A stretch of 64,000 bases of DNA. Origin: UMGS172 sp045587185 (GTDB taxonomy: Bacteria; Bacillota; Clostridia; Oscillospirales; Acutalibacteraceae). The notes under the pieces were generated by a model. The model did not search any database and was not told where the DNA came from. It saw nothing but the letters and a program-made list of their open reading frames with translations. The number at the start of each line of letters is the position of its first letter. Positions within the stretch are counted from its first letter, which is position 1. The stretch covers positions 1-64,000 of the forward strand of contig JAZNBS010000050.1 in assembly GCA_045587185.1 (NCBI GenBank), read 5' to 3'. A program made the position numbers and the translations under genes. Shown one piece after another: positions 1-8,773 of this stretch.

Positions 1-1
1 T

Positions 2-289
2 GACGGTCAACAGAAATTTTATGATTGCATTATAAAAAAGGTTTATCACAACGATTCGAGTAGGATAAAAAATATGATAATCGAGGTTACCGACCAAAAT
101 CTGTTGGACAAAACGGGTGGAATAGTACAGGGAATGTCGGGCAGTCCTATTATACAGAACGGAAAGCTAGTAGGTGCTGTAACGCACGTTTTTGTCAACG
201 ACCCCACGCGTGGATATGCAATTTTTGCTGAAAATATGCTGGGGACCGCTCAAAGCGTTGCTGAAAATGAATTAAAATCTGCATCATAG
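2..289 (+). CDS. spoIVB: SpoIVB serine peptidase, C-terminal end (partial)
   Basis: Only the last 95 codons are present; the gene enters from the left edge in an open frame with no start. The residues around GMSGSPIIQNGKLVGAVTHV match the S55-family (SpoIVB) catalytic serine region, where the Ser of the GxSGSP motif is the nucleophile, and the tail NDPTRGYAIFAENML is also typical of SpoIVB. In Bacillus and Clostridia, SpoIVB is secreted from the forespore and signals sigma-K activation in the mother cell. A strong terminator follows 6 bases after the stop. In many relatives spo0A follows spoIVB; here the next gene is on the other strand. Confidence 0.88.
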   Translation, partial: DGQQKFYDCIIKKVYHNDSSRIKNMIIEVTDQNLLDKTGGIVQGMSGSPIIQNGKLVGAVTHVFVNDPTRGYAIFAENMLGTAQSVAENELKSAS

Positions 290-294
290 TTTTA

Positions 295-325
295 AGCATC
301 ACGAATGTTTGCGTGATGCTTTTTT
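295..325 (+). terminator. Rho-independent terminator after spoIVB
   Basis: A perfect 9-bp stem (AGCATCACG / CGTGATGCT) with an 8-base loop is followed by a run of six T. It closes the spoIVB transcript. Confidence 0.85.
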
Positions 326-350
326 GTGTGTAAACCGCATTTAATTAAAA

Positions 351-743
351 TCAGTTTACATTGAGTTTTGCTCTTATAATATCGGTTGCTATGAGCATCG
401 GAGCGGACAAAACACACCATAAAACCGTATAAGTCAGACATATCTGTCCCAAAAAATTGAAAGGCATTAGGCTGTAATCCCACACGGCGCGTCCGAGCCA
501 CAGATTAAACACACCGCCGAATATGAGTTCGACTAACGTGATGCCAAGTCCCGATACTATGCAACGGTATATTATTTTTAGTTGTTTTAAATTTTTTTGA
601 ATTACCGCAATAAGACAAAAAGAAAGTCCGCCGGCCAAACCCATTGATGGATGGGTGTATCCTCTCCAAAGCAGTTCGATAAGACAGTATCCAACCGCTC
701 CAATGCAAAATATCAGTGCGAAAAATTTAAAATTCCGTTGCAT
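351..743 (-). CDS. Putative ABC-transporter type IV (PF06541-like) membrane protein
   Basis: A 130-residue hydrophobic protein with about four membrane segments. The N-terminal pattern GYCLIELLWRGYTHPSM and the later ELIFGGVFNLWLGRAVWDYS resemble the family named putative ABC-transporter type IV (CmpB-like), small Firmicutes membrane proteins of unknown function. The start ATG at 743 is preceded by AAAGGAA. It is a single-gene unit on the minus strand between spoIVB and the recJ promoter. The transport role is only a family name; no ATPase is adjacent. Confidence 0.65.
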   Translation of the reverse strand: MQRNFKFFALIFCIGAVGYCLIELLWRGYTHPSMGLAGGLSFCLIAVIQKNLKQLKIIYRCIVSGLGITLVELIFGGVFNLWLGRAVWDYSLMPFNFLGQICLTYTVLWCVLSAPMLIATDIIRAKLNVN

Positions 744-797
744 TACAGGGTTCCTTTGAAAAATATAATATATTTATAATATTATTGGATTATTATC

Positions 798-826
798 TTG
801 AAAAATGCGCATTTTGGTTGTATAAT
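798..826 (+). promoter_or_regulatory. Sigma-A promoter of the recJ operon
   Basis: TTGAAA (798-803), a 17-base spacer and a perfect TATAAT (821-826). It lies about 55 bases upstream of the recJ start. Confidence 0.8.
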
Positions 827-883
827 AAACCAAATATTTTATTGTAATGTGGGTTATTATTTTTTTAAAGGCAGGTGAGGATA

Positions 884-2908
884 ATGAATTACAAAAAATG
901 GGTGTTTCCCGAAGTTGATAAACAAATGGTCAGCGAAATAGCTGATGATTGCGGTCTTGACCCGCTACAGGTGTTCATTGCCCTTGCCAGAGGGATTAAT
1001 GACCCTTATGAAATTGAGCAGTTTTTTTCAAAGGAACTCGATTTTTCCGACCCTTATGAATTGAGCGGAATGAATGAGGCCGTTGAGCGTATCAATATTG
1101 CTATTGAAGAAAATGAAAAGATACTTGTTTTCGGCGATTATGACTGTGACGGTGTTACCGCAACTGCCTTGATTACAACCTATCTCAAGAAAAGGGGAGC
1201 AGATGTTGATTGTTTTGTGCCCGACCGTGAAAATGACGGTTACGGAATCTCAATAAAATCAATCGAAAAGGCATACGAAGACGGTGTAACCCTTATCATC
1301 ACTGTCGATAACGGAATCAATGCAGTTAAAGAGGTCGAACGTGCAAACGAGTTGGGTGTTGATGTTGTTGTTACCGACCATCACCTTTTACAGGACGAGA
1401 TTCCCAATGCGGTGGCCGTTATTGACCCTCATATTGACAGTGAGTGTGATTGGATTTTTTCATACCTTTGCGGTGTCGGTGTTGCATTTAAACTTGTCTG
1501 TGCGTTGGAAAGCCGTCCATGTGAAGAAATGATTTATGAATATGCCGACTTAGTTGCTTTGGGTACCATTGCCGATATCGTACCTTTGGTATCGGAAAAC
1601 CGTATTATAGTAAGTGTTGGACTTCAACTTATTAACCGACGTCAGAATCTTGGTATCAAAGCCCTTATTGAGGTGGCGGGCTCAAAGTTTATTACCGCTG
1701 GAAATGCAGCATTTACGCTCTGCCCAAGAATCAATGCAGCAGGCCGAATGGCAAGTGCCGATATTGCAGTAAAACTTTTGATGAGTGAAAATTATGACGA
1801 CGCATTGTATTACGCAGGTTGCCTTGACCGTCTTAATGCCGAACGTCAGCAGATAGAACAGGATATTTTTAAATCGGCTTGCGATATTATTGAAAAAAAC
1901 GGATACCACCGCCAACGTGTTATTGTTGTAGACTGCATAGGTTGGCATATTGGAGTTATTGGGATTGCCGCGTCAAAACTTGTTGAGAAATACGGCAAAC
2001 CGTGTATTGTTATCAGTGTTTCGGGTGACCGTTCTATAGGTTCGGGACGTAGTATTTCGGGATTCTCACTGTTCGATGCGTTGAGTGCATCATCCGAAAT
2101 TCTTGTTAAATTCGGCGGTCATGAACTTGCTGCAGGTCTCACTGTCAGTGAAGAAAATATTGAGCGTTTCAGAAAAATTATAAACGAATATGCGTCAAAA
2201 TGTGATGTTCCTTTCCCAAAGATTAAGGTTGATTGCCGTCTGAAACCGAGGGCTTTGAACTTAGATGTTGCTAAGACTTTGAAGGCATTTGAGCCTTACG
2301 GAGCCGGTAATCCTACGCCTGTTTTTGGAGTAATGGAATCACAACTTGTGGGAGTACAGCCGTTGTCCAGCGGCAAACACCTACGACTAAAACTCCGCCG
2401 TGAAAATACTGATTTCGGTGCCGTTATGTTCGGTGTTTCTCCCGATGAATTGCCGTTTAAGGTTGGAGATATGCTCGATTTGGCGGTTACTCTCGACGTT
2501 AATGTTTATAATAATACCGAGTCGGTTTCGATTATTGTGCGTGCAGTCCGCAAAAGCGGTTTTGACGATGTTGATATTGAAAAACAGTTGACTTCGCTTG
2601 AAAAATTTTACTGCAACAATGTCGAAGGTAAGGATGCAAAGAGCATTTGCCCTGAACGTTCGGATATTGCGGTTGTGTTTAGATATCTTCGCGCCAATGA
2701 CGGCGTCTTGTTAAAACGTCTTGAAAATGACCTGTTGGATTTTTTGCCCATTGGCAAAATTACAATTAGTTTAGAGGCACTTTGTGAACTTAAACTTGCA
2801 CAAATTTCGCAAGAAAAGGTCAGCCTTTTGCCGTTTGAAGGTAAAGCAGACCTTGACAGCGCCGAAGTTTTAAAAAGTCTTAAATCGATGATTGGAGGTG
2901 ACCGTTAA
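884..2908 (+). CDS. recJ: Single-stranded-DNA-specific exonuclease RecJ
   Basis: A 674-residue DHH-superfamily 5'-3' single-strand exonuclease of recombination and base-excision/mismatch repair. Visible motifs are GDYDCDG (about residues 85-91) and VTDHH (about 163-167), the metal-binding core of the DHH domain, then the DHHA1 segment with SGRSISGFSLFDAL and FGGHELAAG (about 410), followed by an OB-like C-terminus. I chose ATG 884 because AGGTGA (873-878) is 5 bases upstream; a GTG at 875 is in frame but has a poorer site. First gene of an operon; its stop overlaps the next ATG by one base (TAATG). Confidence 0.93.
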   Translation: MNYKKWVFPEVDKQMVSEIADDCGLDPLQVFIALARGINDPYEIEQFFSKELDFSDPYELSGMNEAVERINIAIEENEKILVFGDYDCDGVTATALITTYLKKRGADVDCFVPDRENDGYGISIKSIEKAYEDGVTLIITVDNGINAVKEVERANELGVDVVVTDHHLLQDEIPNAVAVIDPHIDSECDWIFSYLCGVGVAFKLVCALESRPCEEMIYEYADLVALGTIADIVPLVSENRIIVSVGLQLINRRQNLGIKALIEVAGSKFITAGNAAFTLCPRINAAGRMASADIAVKLLMSENYDDALYYAGCLDRLNAERQQIEQDIFKSACDIIEKNGYHRQRVIVVDCIGWHIGVIGIAASKLVEKYGKPCIVISVSGDRSIGSGRSISGFSLFDALSASSEILVKFGGHELAAGLTVSEENIERFRKIINEYASKCDVPFPKIKVDCRLKPRALNLDVAKTLKAFEPYGAGNPTPVFGVMESQLVGVQPLSSGKHLRLKLRRENTDFGAVMFGVSPDELPFKVGDMLDLAVTLDVNVYNNTESVSIIVRAVRKSGFDDVDIEKQLTSLEKFYCNNVEGKDAKSICPERSDIAVVFRYLRANDGVLLKRLENDLLDFLPIGKITISLEALCELKLAQISQEKVSLLPFEGKADLDSAEVLKSLKSMIGGDR

Positions 2909-5103
2909 TGAGTTGCAACTGTGATGTTGAGAAGAATTTGCAAAGTATTTTTGATTTGATTGATACTCAGCCTCAGCCCGAAATTTACGAAAAAGAAATT
3001 ATCGAAAAGGCTTTCAGAAAATGTGTTGAAGCCCACGGTGAGCAAAAAAGAGTATCGGGCGAGCCGTTTTGTATGCACCCAATAGCGGTCTCCAAAATCG
3101 TTATTTCACTGGGTATGGACTCCGAATCGGTGTGTGCTTCGCTTTTGCATGACGTTGTTGAGGATACCGAAGCAACATATGACGATATTAAGGAAGAGTT
3201 TGGCAAAAACATCGCGGAATTGGTTGACGGTGTTACCAAACTCGGCAAGATTCCGCTTGAGTCAAAGGAGAATGTTCAGGCAGAAAACATCCGCAAGATG
3301 TTCATTGCAATGTCGCAGGATATTCGCGTTATCATTATCAAACTCGCCGACCGTCTGCACAATATGCGTACTATTGATGCTATGCCTGAGCATAAACAGA
3401 GGGATAAGGCAAGAGAAACTCTTGAGGTCTTTGCACCCATTGCACACCGTCTTGGTATCCGTGGTGTCAAAGAAGAACTTGAAGACCTTTCGATAATGCA
3501 CCTTGACCCCGTTGCTTATCATGAGATTGAGCAGTCTTTGGCCCAAAAGCGTGTTAAAAGCGAAAATTTTCTTACCGAAATACAAGAAAAACTAAGGCAT
3601 AGGGTAGAGGAATTTGCACCCTGTATTCGTATAGAGGGTAGAATTAAATCCATACACGGAATCTACCGTAAGATGTATATGCAGGGCAAGTCGATTGATG
3701 AGATATATGATATATACGCTGTGCGTGTTATTACCGATACCGTTGCAAACTGTTATAATATTCTCGGTGTTGTTCACGATATGGCACGACCAATCCCCGG
3801 TCGTTTTAAAGACTATATATCAACCCCAAAACCAAACCTTTATCAGTCGCTTCACACCACCGTTATCGGACGCGAGGGAATCCCTTACGAGGTACAGATA
3901 AGAACCGAGGAAATGCACCGTACAGCCGAGTTCGGCATTGCGGCACATTGGAAGTATAAAGACGGTATAAATCGCAGTGACGCGAAATTTGAAGAGCGTT
4001 TGCAGTGGATACGTCAGATTTTAGACAACCAACGCGAAGCAGATGACGCAGAGGAACTTGTTCAGACTATTAAGACTGACCTTGCTCCAGAAGATGTATT
4101 CGCAGTAACACCAAAAGGCGATGTTATAAATCTTCCAATCGGCTCGACGGTTATAGATTTTGCGTTTGCCATTCACTCGGCCGTGGGCACCAAGATGACC
4201 GGTGCAAAGGTCGATGGCAGAATTGTGCCTATTACCCATGAGGTCAAAACAGGTGAACTTATCGAAATTCTCACTTCGAATCAACAGGGTCACGGCCCGA
4301 GCCGAGATTGGCTGAATATTGTCAAAACCAATCAGGCTAAGACCAAGATAAGGGCGTGGTTTAAAAAAGAACGCAGAACGGAAAACATTGAAGAAGGCCG
4401 TTCTGAACTTGAACGCGAGTTTTCACGCAACAACATCAGGCTTTCAGATGGTGATATGGAAAAATTCCTTGGAGATATTGCCACCAAGATGCGTTGCAAC
4501 AGCATTGACGATTTCTATGCTGCTATCGGTTACGGCGGTATCTTGGTTTCCAAGATAATGCCTCGTATTAAGGATGCATATGCAAGGTTCATCAAGACCG
4601 AGAGACCTCTTGAGATTAGCAACAACACACAGACCCGTAAGGTTTCAAAGTCTTCGGACGGTGTTGTGGTTGAGGGTATTGATAACTGTCTTATGAAACT
4701 TGCACGTTGTTGCACACCTATCCCCGGTGATGATATCATTGGATTTATAACCCGCGGTCACGGTGTATCAATTCATAAAAAGGATTGCAACAACGTTCCT
4801 AAGGACATTTCAAAAGCACTTGAACCTGAGCGTTGGATACCTGCTTTCTGGGATGCGGGACGCACCTCAAGGTTCGATTCCACCATCACAATTCTCGGTC
4901 TTAACCGTGACGGTATGGTTGCCGACCTTTCAATTTTGCTTGGCAATCTTCACGTTTCGGTGCACGCAATTATGGCGAAAGAGACCAAGGACGGCAACTG
5001 CAGTATTATCATCACTATCTCGGTTGAGAGCCGCGAGCATCTTGATAATGTTATTACTAGAATAAAAAAACTGCAGGGTGTTTTCAGCGTAGAAAGGACA
5101 TAA
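2908..5103 (+). CDS. relA: Bifunctional (p)ppGpp synthetase/hydrolase (Rel/SpoT)
   Basis: A 731-residue long RSH protein that makes and degrades the stringent-response alarmone. Domains in order: HD hydrolase (HPIAVSKIV and LLHDVVEDT, with HD at 81-82), RelA-type synthetase (around residues 245-360, RIKSIHGIYRKM and YDIYAVRVI), TGS (from about 396, DVFAVTPKGDVINLP), a conserved Cys-rich stretch (ARCCTPIPGDDIIGFITRG, about 600) and a C-terminal ACT domain (from about 655). The HD motif is intact, so hydrolase activity is expected. It overlaps recJ by one base and is followed 3 bases later by dtd, the recJ-rel-dtd order also found in other Firmicutes. Confidence 0.95.
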   Translation: MSCNCDVEKNLQSIFDLIDTQPQPEIYEKEIIEKAFRKCVEAHGEQKRVSGEPFCMHPIAVSKIVISLGMDSESVCASLLHDVVEDTEATYDDIKEEFGKNIAELVDGVTKLGKIPLESKENVQAENIRKMFIAMSQDIRVIIIKLADRLHNMRTIDAMPEHKQRDKARETLEVFAPIAHRLGIRGVKEELEDLSIMHLDPVAYHEIEQSLAQKRVKSENFLTEIQEKLRHRVEEFAPCIRIEGRIKSIHGIYRKMYMQGKSIDEIYDIYAVRVITDTVANCYNILGVVHDMARPIPGRFKDYISTPKPNLYQSLHTTVIGREGIPYEVQIRTEEMHRTAEFGIAAHWKYKDGINRSDAKFEERLQWIRQILDNQREADDAEELVQTIKTDLAPEDVFAVTPKGDVINLPIGSTVIDFAFAIHSAVGTKMTGAKVDGRIVPITHEVKTGELIEILTSNQQGHGPSRDWLNIVKTNQAKTKIRAWFKKERRTENIEEGRSELEREFSRNNIRLSDGDMEKFLGDIATKMRCNSIDDFYAAIGYGGILVSKIMPRIKDAYARFIKTERPLEISNNTQTRKVSKSSDGVVVEGIDNCLMKLARCCTPIPGDDIIGFITRGHGVSIHKKDCNNVPKDISKALEPERWIPAFWDAGRTSRFDSTITILGLNRDGMVADLSILLGNLHVSVHAIMAKETKDGNCSIIITISVESREHLDNVITRIKKLQGVFSVERT

Positions 5104-5106
5104 AGT

Positions 5107-5562
5107 ATGAAGGCTGTTGTTCAGGTTGTGACAACATCAGATGTCAGAGTTTCGGGTGAGTCTGTCGGCAATATTGCCGACGGACTTTTCGTGTTGCTCG
5201 GTGTTACTAACGAAGATACTAAGGCGGAAGCCGAACTGCTGGCAAGAAAGGTTTGCAATCTGCGTGTTTTTTGTGACCAAAACAATAAGATGAACCTCTC
5301 GGTGCTTGATACTAACGGCGGTGTGCTTGTTGTTTCCAACTTTACTCTTTGCGCCGACACTAAAAAAGGCAACCGACCGAATTTTATGAATGCTGCCCGT
5401 CCCGAAACGGCTAAGCCCTTGTATGAATATTTTTGCGAATGTATACGGAATAACGGTGTTGAGAATGTATCAACAGGCGAGTTCGGAGCCGATATGAAGA
5501 TAAATGCACACCTTTCAGGACCGGTTACTATCCTGCTTGATACCGATACGTGGAGAAAATAA
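5107..5562 (+). CDS. dtd: D-aminoacyl-tRNA deacylase
   Basis: A 151-residue protein that removes D-amino acids and misloaded glycine from tRNA. The family motifs are present: SNFTLCADTKKGNRPNF (SQxTL-type, about 78-94) and GPVTILLDT near the C-terminus, carrying the Gly-cisPro pair of the active site. The usual ND before GPVT is replaced by LS, a small departure. Starts 3 bases after relA and is followed directly by the metallo-hydrolase gene. Confidence 0.94.
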   Translation: MKAVVQVVTTSDVRVSGESVGNIADGLFVLLGVTNEDTKAEAELLARKVCNLRVFCDQNNKMNLSVLDTNGGVLVVSNFTLCADTKKGNRPNFMNAARPETAKPLYEYFCECIRNNGVENVSTGEFGADMKINAHLSGPVTILLDTDTWRK

Positions 5563-5563
5563 A

Positions 5564-6190
5564 ATGAATATAATTACAATTCCAAACGGCACATTTCAGG
5601 CCAACTGTTATATTGTTGAGACAGAGAACGCCGCTGTTGTGATAGACCCCGGTCATCTTGAAAGACAGTTGGTTTCTTATGTTGACCAAAATCCCGATAA
5701 AATTAAGTTTATACTTCTCACACACCGTCATTTTGACCATTTGAGCGCCGCTAATGAACTTCGCTCAATGACTGGTGCGAAAATAGTCATCCACCAACTT
5801 GACGAGGGCGGTCTTTTCAGTGACCTTTTAAGCCTTGTGGGTATGTCGGGCGGATTTTATTCAAAGGCTGACCCTGATGCTCACGGCGATATCTATGTTG
5901 ATGACGGCGATACCGTAACAGTAGACGGTATGGTTTTTAAGGTACTGTATACCCCCGGTCACAGTGAGGGTGGGGTTTGTTATCTTTGCGATAATGTTTT
6001 ATTCAGCGGTGATACTTTGTTTAAAGGGTCGATAGGAAGAACCGATTTTCCAAGCAGTAATAATACTGAAATGAGGCAGTCGTTGGACCGTCTGTGCACT
6101 CTGCCTGATGATACTTTAGTCTATCCCGGCCACGGACCCTCTACCACCATAGGTCACGAAAAGCAGACCAATATGTTTTTAAAGCGGTGA
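5564..6190 (+). CDS. MBL-fold metallohydrolase (glyoxalase II-like, YqgX type)
   Basis: A 208-residue metallo-beta-lactamase-fold hydrolase. The binuclear metal motif THRHFDH (HxHxDH, about residues 52-57) is followed by GHSEGG (about 130), GDTLFKGSIGR (about 148) and GHGPST (about 188), the order seen in YqgX/glyoxalase II-like proteins. The substrate is unknown; a hydroxyacyl-glutathione role is unlikely to be literal in a clostridium that may lack glutathione. ATG 5564 has GGAG 8 bases upstream and follows the dtd stop by one base, so the two are translated together. Confidence 0.85.
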   Translation: MNIITIPNGTFQANCYIVETENAAVVIDPGHLERQLVSYVDQNPDKIKFILLTHRHFDHLSAANELRSMTGAKIVIHQLDEGGLFSDLLSLVGMSGGFYSKADPDAHGDIYVDDGDTVTVDGMVFKVLYTPGHSEGGVCYLCDNVLFSGDTLFKGSIGRTDFPSSNNTEMRQSLDRLCTLPDDTLVYPGHGPSTTIGHEKQTNMFLKR

Positions 6191-6194
6191 TACT

Positions 6195-7664
6195 ATGATA
6201 TTTTACCTGAATGACGAACGTTTCAAGTACGAACTCGAAAAGTTGAGCCGTCTGTTTTTACCGTTTGAGAAGTTTGACTTTACGGCTGATGTTAATGATT
6301 TGAATAGTGCGGATTCGTTTATAAAAATCATATACGGGGATTTGGTTCAAGCAGAACTTAAACTTGACGGCAAAAGCGTGGAGAAAAGTCTGCCGTTGCC
6401 TGAAACTTATGATTTTTTGACTCAAGAAGTAACGGTTGCCCGCGTGCTCTACAACTGTTTTGTAAAACTTTCGGGTTACACCTTGCCGTGGGGAATGCTT
6501 ACGGGTATTCGTCCTGCAAAACTTATGGGCAGACTAATTGCAGATTACGGTAAAGATAATGCCGTCGATTATTTCAAAAACACCTTGCTTGTGAGTGATA
6601 AAAAGACCAAACTTTGTCTTGAATGTTACCACTCTGAGCGTAAGATAGTTGCTAAATCCAACCCTGATTCTTTTAGTCTCTATGTTTCGGTGCCGTTTTG
6701 TCCGAGCCGTTGCAATTATTGTTCTTTTGTTTCGCATTCGGTTGAGCAGGCTCAAAAACTTATACCACAGTATGTTGAAATGCTTTGTCGAGAAATTAAA
6801 CAAACTGCAGAAATCGCCAATGATATAGGTTTAAAGTTGCAGACAGTGTATATTGGCGGAGGTACTCCCACCACGCTTTCGGCTGAACAGTTGACCGGAG
6901 TGATGAGCACGATAAACTCTTCGTTTTATATGTCAAATGTTATGGAATATACCGTTGAAGCCGGACGGCCCGATACCGTTACGCGTGATAAACTTCTTGC
7001 AATAAAGCAAGGCGGCGCAACGCGTATCAGTATAAATCCGCAGACTATGAATGATGATGTGCTTAAAAACATCGGACGCAGGCATACCGTTGCCGAGATG
7101 ATTGATGCTTTCAAAATGGCAAGAGAGGTTGGATTTCAAAATATCAATACTGACCTTATTGCCGGTCTTTCAGGTGATACTTATGAGAGTTTCTGCCGTT
7201 CGGTTGATGAACTTATAAAACTTGACCCCGAAAATGTTACTGTACATACGCTTTCAATGAAACGTGCGTCAAACCTCACTAAGAGCAGAACGGTTTTTGA
7301 GGCAGAGCAGGGCAAACTGTCAGACGCTATGGTGGATTATGCTTACAACCGTTTGAGTGAGTCCAAAATTTTTCCGTATTATATGTACCGACAGAGCAAG
7401 ACTGCCGGAAATCTTGAAAACGTTGGATATGCAAAAAAAGGTTATGAGGGTCTTTACAATGTTTATATTATGGATGAAACCCACACTATTCTTGCTTGCG
7501 GCGCTTCGGCCGTCACCAAATTACGTCAGCCTAACGGTCCTTATATTGAACGCATTTTTAACTACAAATATCCGTATGAATATATTGAACGGTTTGATAC
7601 TTTAGCGGAGCGTAAAAAGGGAATTACCGAATTTTACGCAAGATATAACGGCTTTAAGGTCTGA
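6195..7664 (+). CDS. hemZ: HemZ-like radical SAM coproporphyrinogen III dehydrogenase
   Basis: A 489-residue radical SAM protein of the HemZ subgroup (usual length about 490-500). After an N-terminal extension typical of HemZ (GYTLPWGMLTGIRPAKL) comes the cluster-binding CPSRCNYCSF (CxxxCxxC, about residue 168), GGGTPTTLS, and a HemN-like C-terminal region. HemZ is annotated as an oxygen-independent coproporphyrinogen oxidase, but many HemN-like proteins have other roles. No other haem gene is nearby, so the substrate is inferred from family only. Last gene of the recJ operon, 4 bases after the hydrolase gene. Confidence 0.87.
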   Translation: MIFYLNDERFKYELEKLSRLFLPFEKFDFTADVNDLNSADSFIKIIYGDLVQAELKLDGKSVEKSLPLPETYDFLTQEVTVARVLYNCFVKLSGYTLPWGMLTGIRPAKLMGRLIADYGKDNAVDYFKNTLLVSDKKTKLCLECYHSERKIVAKSNPDSFSLYVSVPFCPSRCNYCSFVSHSVEQAQKLIPQYVEMLCREIKQTAEIANDIGLKLQTVYIGGGTPTTLSAEQLTGVMSTINSSFYMSNVMEYTVEAGRPDTVTRDKLLAIKQGGATRISINPQTMNDDVLKNIGRRHTVAEMIDAFKMAREVGFQNINTDLIAGLSGDTYESFCRSVDELIKLDPENVTVHTLSMKRASNLTKSRTVFEAEQGKLSDAMVDYAYNRLSESKIFPYYMYRQSKTAGNLENVGYAKKGYEGLYNVYIMDETHTILACGASAVTKLRQPNGPYIERIFNYKYPYEYIERFDTLAERKKGITEFYARYNGFKV

Positions 7665-7668
7665 ACGG

Positions 7669-7698
7669 TTGCATATTTGAAAAGAATATGGTAAAATA
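7669..7698 (+). promoter_or_regulatory. Probable sigma-A promoter for the 7740 gene
   Basis: TTGCAT (7669-7674), 18 bases, then TAAAAT (7693-7698), directly after the hemZ stop. Confidence 0.45.
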
Positions 7699-7739
7699 AC
7701 ATAAAACTATTGATAATTATTCTTGAAAGGAAGATATAT

Positions 7740-8057
7740 ATGGAAATTTTTGAAAAAGCCAAGGCTATCTTTAACACTGCAAGTGAAAAAACTGAGGATT
7801 TTGTTTACACTCAGAAGTGCAATATAAAAATTGCCCGTGTATGTGCAGAACTGAAAAAGGAGTATGAGCGCCTTGGTCGTCTGACCTACCGTAAAATTAA
7901 GGGTATGCAGGTTGACGAGGAGTTTGATATTACCGTTGAAAAAATTGAGGTTCTTAAAATGGAACTTGCCGCACTGCGTGAGGGTAAAATGCAGGAACCT
8001 GAGTTTGACAGCATTGTTTTTGAAGACGGCGAACCCGTAGAACGCGAAGAAAACTAA
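7740..8057 (+). CDS. Small charged protein of unknown function
   Basis: A 105-residue soluble protein that I do not recognise. It is rich in Lys and Glu, with heptad-like spacing suggesting two coiled-coil helices (about residues 1-35 and 60-85) and an acidic tail (EDGEPVEREEN). ATG 7740 is chosen because AAAGGAAG lies just upstream; an in-frame ATG at 7710 has no ribosome site. It precedes mtnN by 9 bases, so both are probably cotranscribed. No metal or catalytic motif is visible. Confidence 0.6.
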   Translation: MEIFEKAKAIFNTASEKTEDFVYTQKCNIKIARVCAELKKEYERLGRLTYRKIKGMQVDEEFDITVEKIEVLKMELAALREGKMQEPEFDSIVFEDGEPVEREEN

Positions 8058-8066
8058 GGTGTTGCA

Positions 8067-8765
8067 ATGGAAAACCAACTTTTTACTGTCGGTATTGTTA
8101 TTGCCGACAAGGATGAGTATGTCCATATTGATAAGTATATAGGCGATAATGCAACAGCATTTGAAATTCATGGTGTTATCGGTCACGTCGCTGAAATTGA
8201 TGCAAACGGTCATAAAATCAGGGTAAAGACTGTGTGCAGTGGAATCGGCAAGGTCAATGCGGCAGTTGCTGCAACCCTTTTGGCCGACGGATGTGATATG
8301 CTGATAAATGCGGGTCTTTCAGGTGGTTTCGGTGACGCTAAAAAATATGATATAGTTCTTGGAACTGAATTTTTTGAGCACGATTTTGACCTTACTGCAA
8401 TAGGGTACAAAGTATCTCAGAAACCCGGTGATGCTGAAACTGTTGTTGCGGCACGTGAACTGAATGATGATATTTTGAAAAAATTCCCATTCATTAAAAA
8501 GGGTGCTTTTGTAACGGGTGACAGTTTTGTGAGTTCAAAAGAAAAGCACGATTTTCTTAAAAACACATTTGACCCCATTGCGTGTGATATGGAATCGGCG
8601 GCAGTCGGCTATGTTGCTCAGAGGTTTGATATTCCTTTTGTTTCTATCCGTATGGTTTCGGACGGCGCTGATGACGATTCTGCGGCAACATATACCGATA
8701 CTTTGGGTTGCGATGTTGCCGACCGTTGGGTCAAACTGACTTTTGATTGGATTAAATCACTGTGA
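8067..8765 (+). CDS. mtnN: 5'-methylthioadenosine/S-adenosylhomocysteine nucleosidase-like
   Basis: A 232-residue purine phosphorylase-fold (PNP/UDP family 1) enzyme. Visible are the substrate segment INAGLSGGFG, the conserved DMESAAVGYVA (about 173, substrate-contacting Met-Glu) and RMVSDGADDDSA, carrying the catalytic Asp in the SDxA-like motif. Such enzymes split MTA and SAH to adenine and thioribose or ribosyl-homocysteine, recycling SAM by-products; metK lies 28 kb away. The N-terminal part is more divergent than in standard MtnN, so a futalosine- or adenosine-type substrate cannot be excluded. Confidence 0.8.
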   Translation: MENQLFTVGIVIADKDEYVHIDKYIGDNATAFEIHGVIGHVAEIDANGHKIRVKTVCSGIGKVNAAVAATLLADGCDMLINAGLSGGFGDAKKYDIVLGTEFFEHDFDLTAIGYKVSQKPGDAETVVAARELNDDILKKFPFIKKGAFVTGDSFVSSKEKHDFLKNTFDPIACDMESAAVGYVAQRFDIPFVSIRMVSDGADDDSAATYTDTLGCDVADRWVKLTFDWIKSL

Positions 8766-8773
8766 GGTAAGGT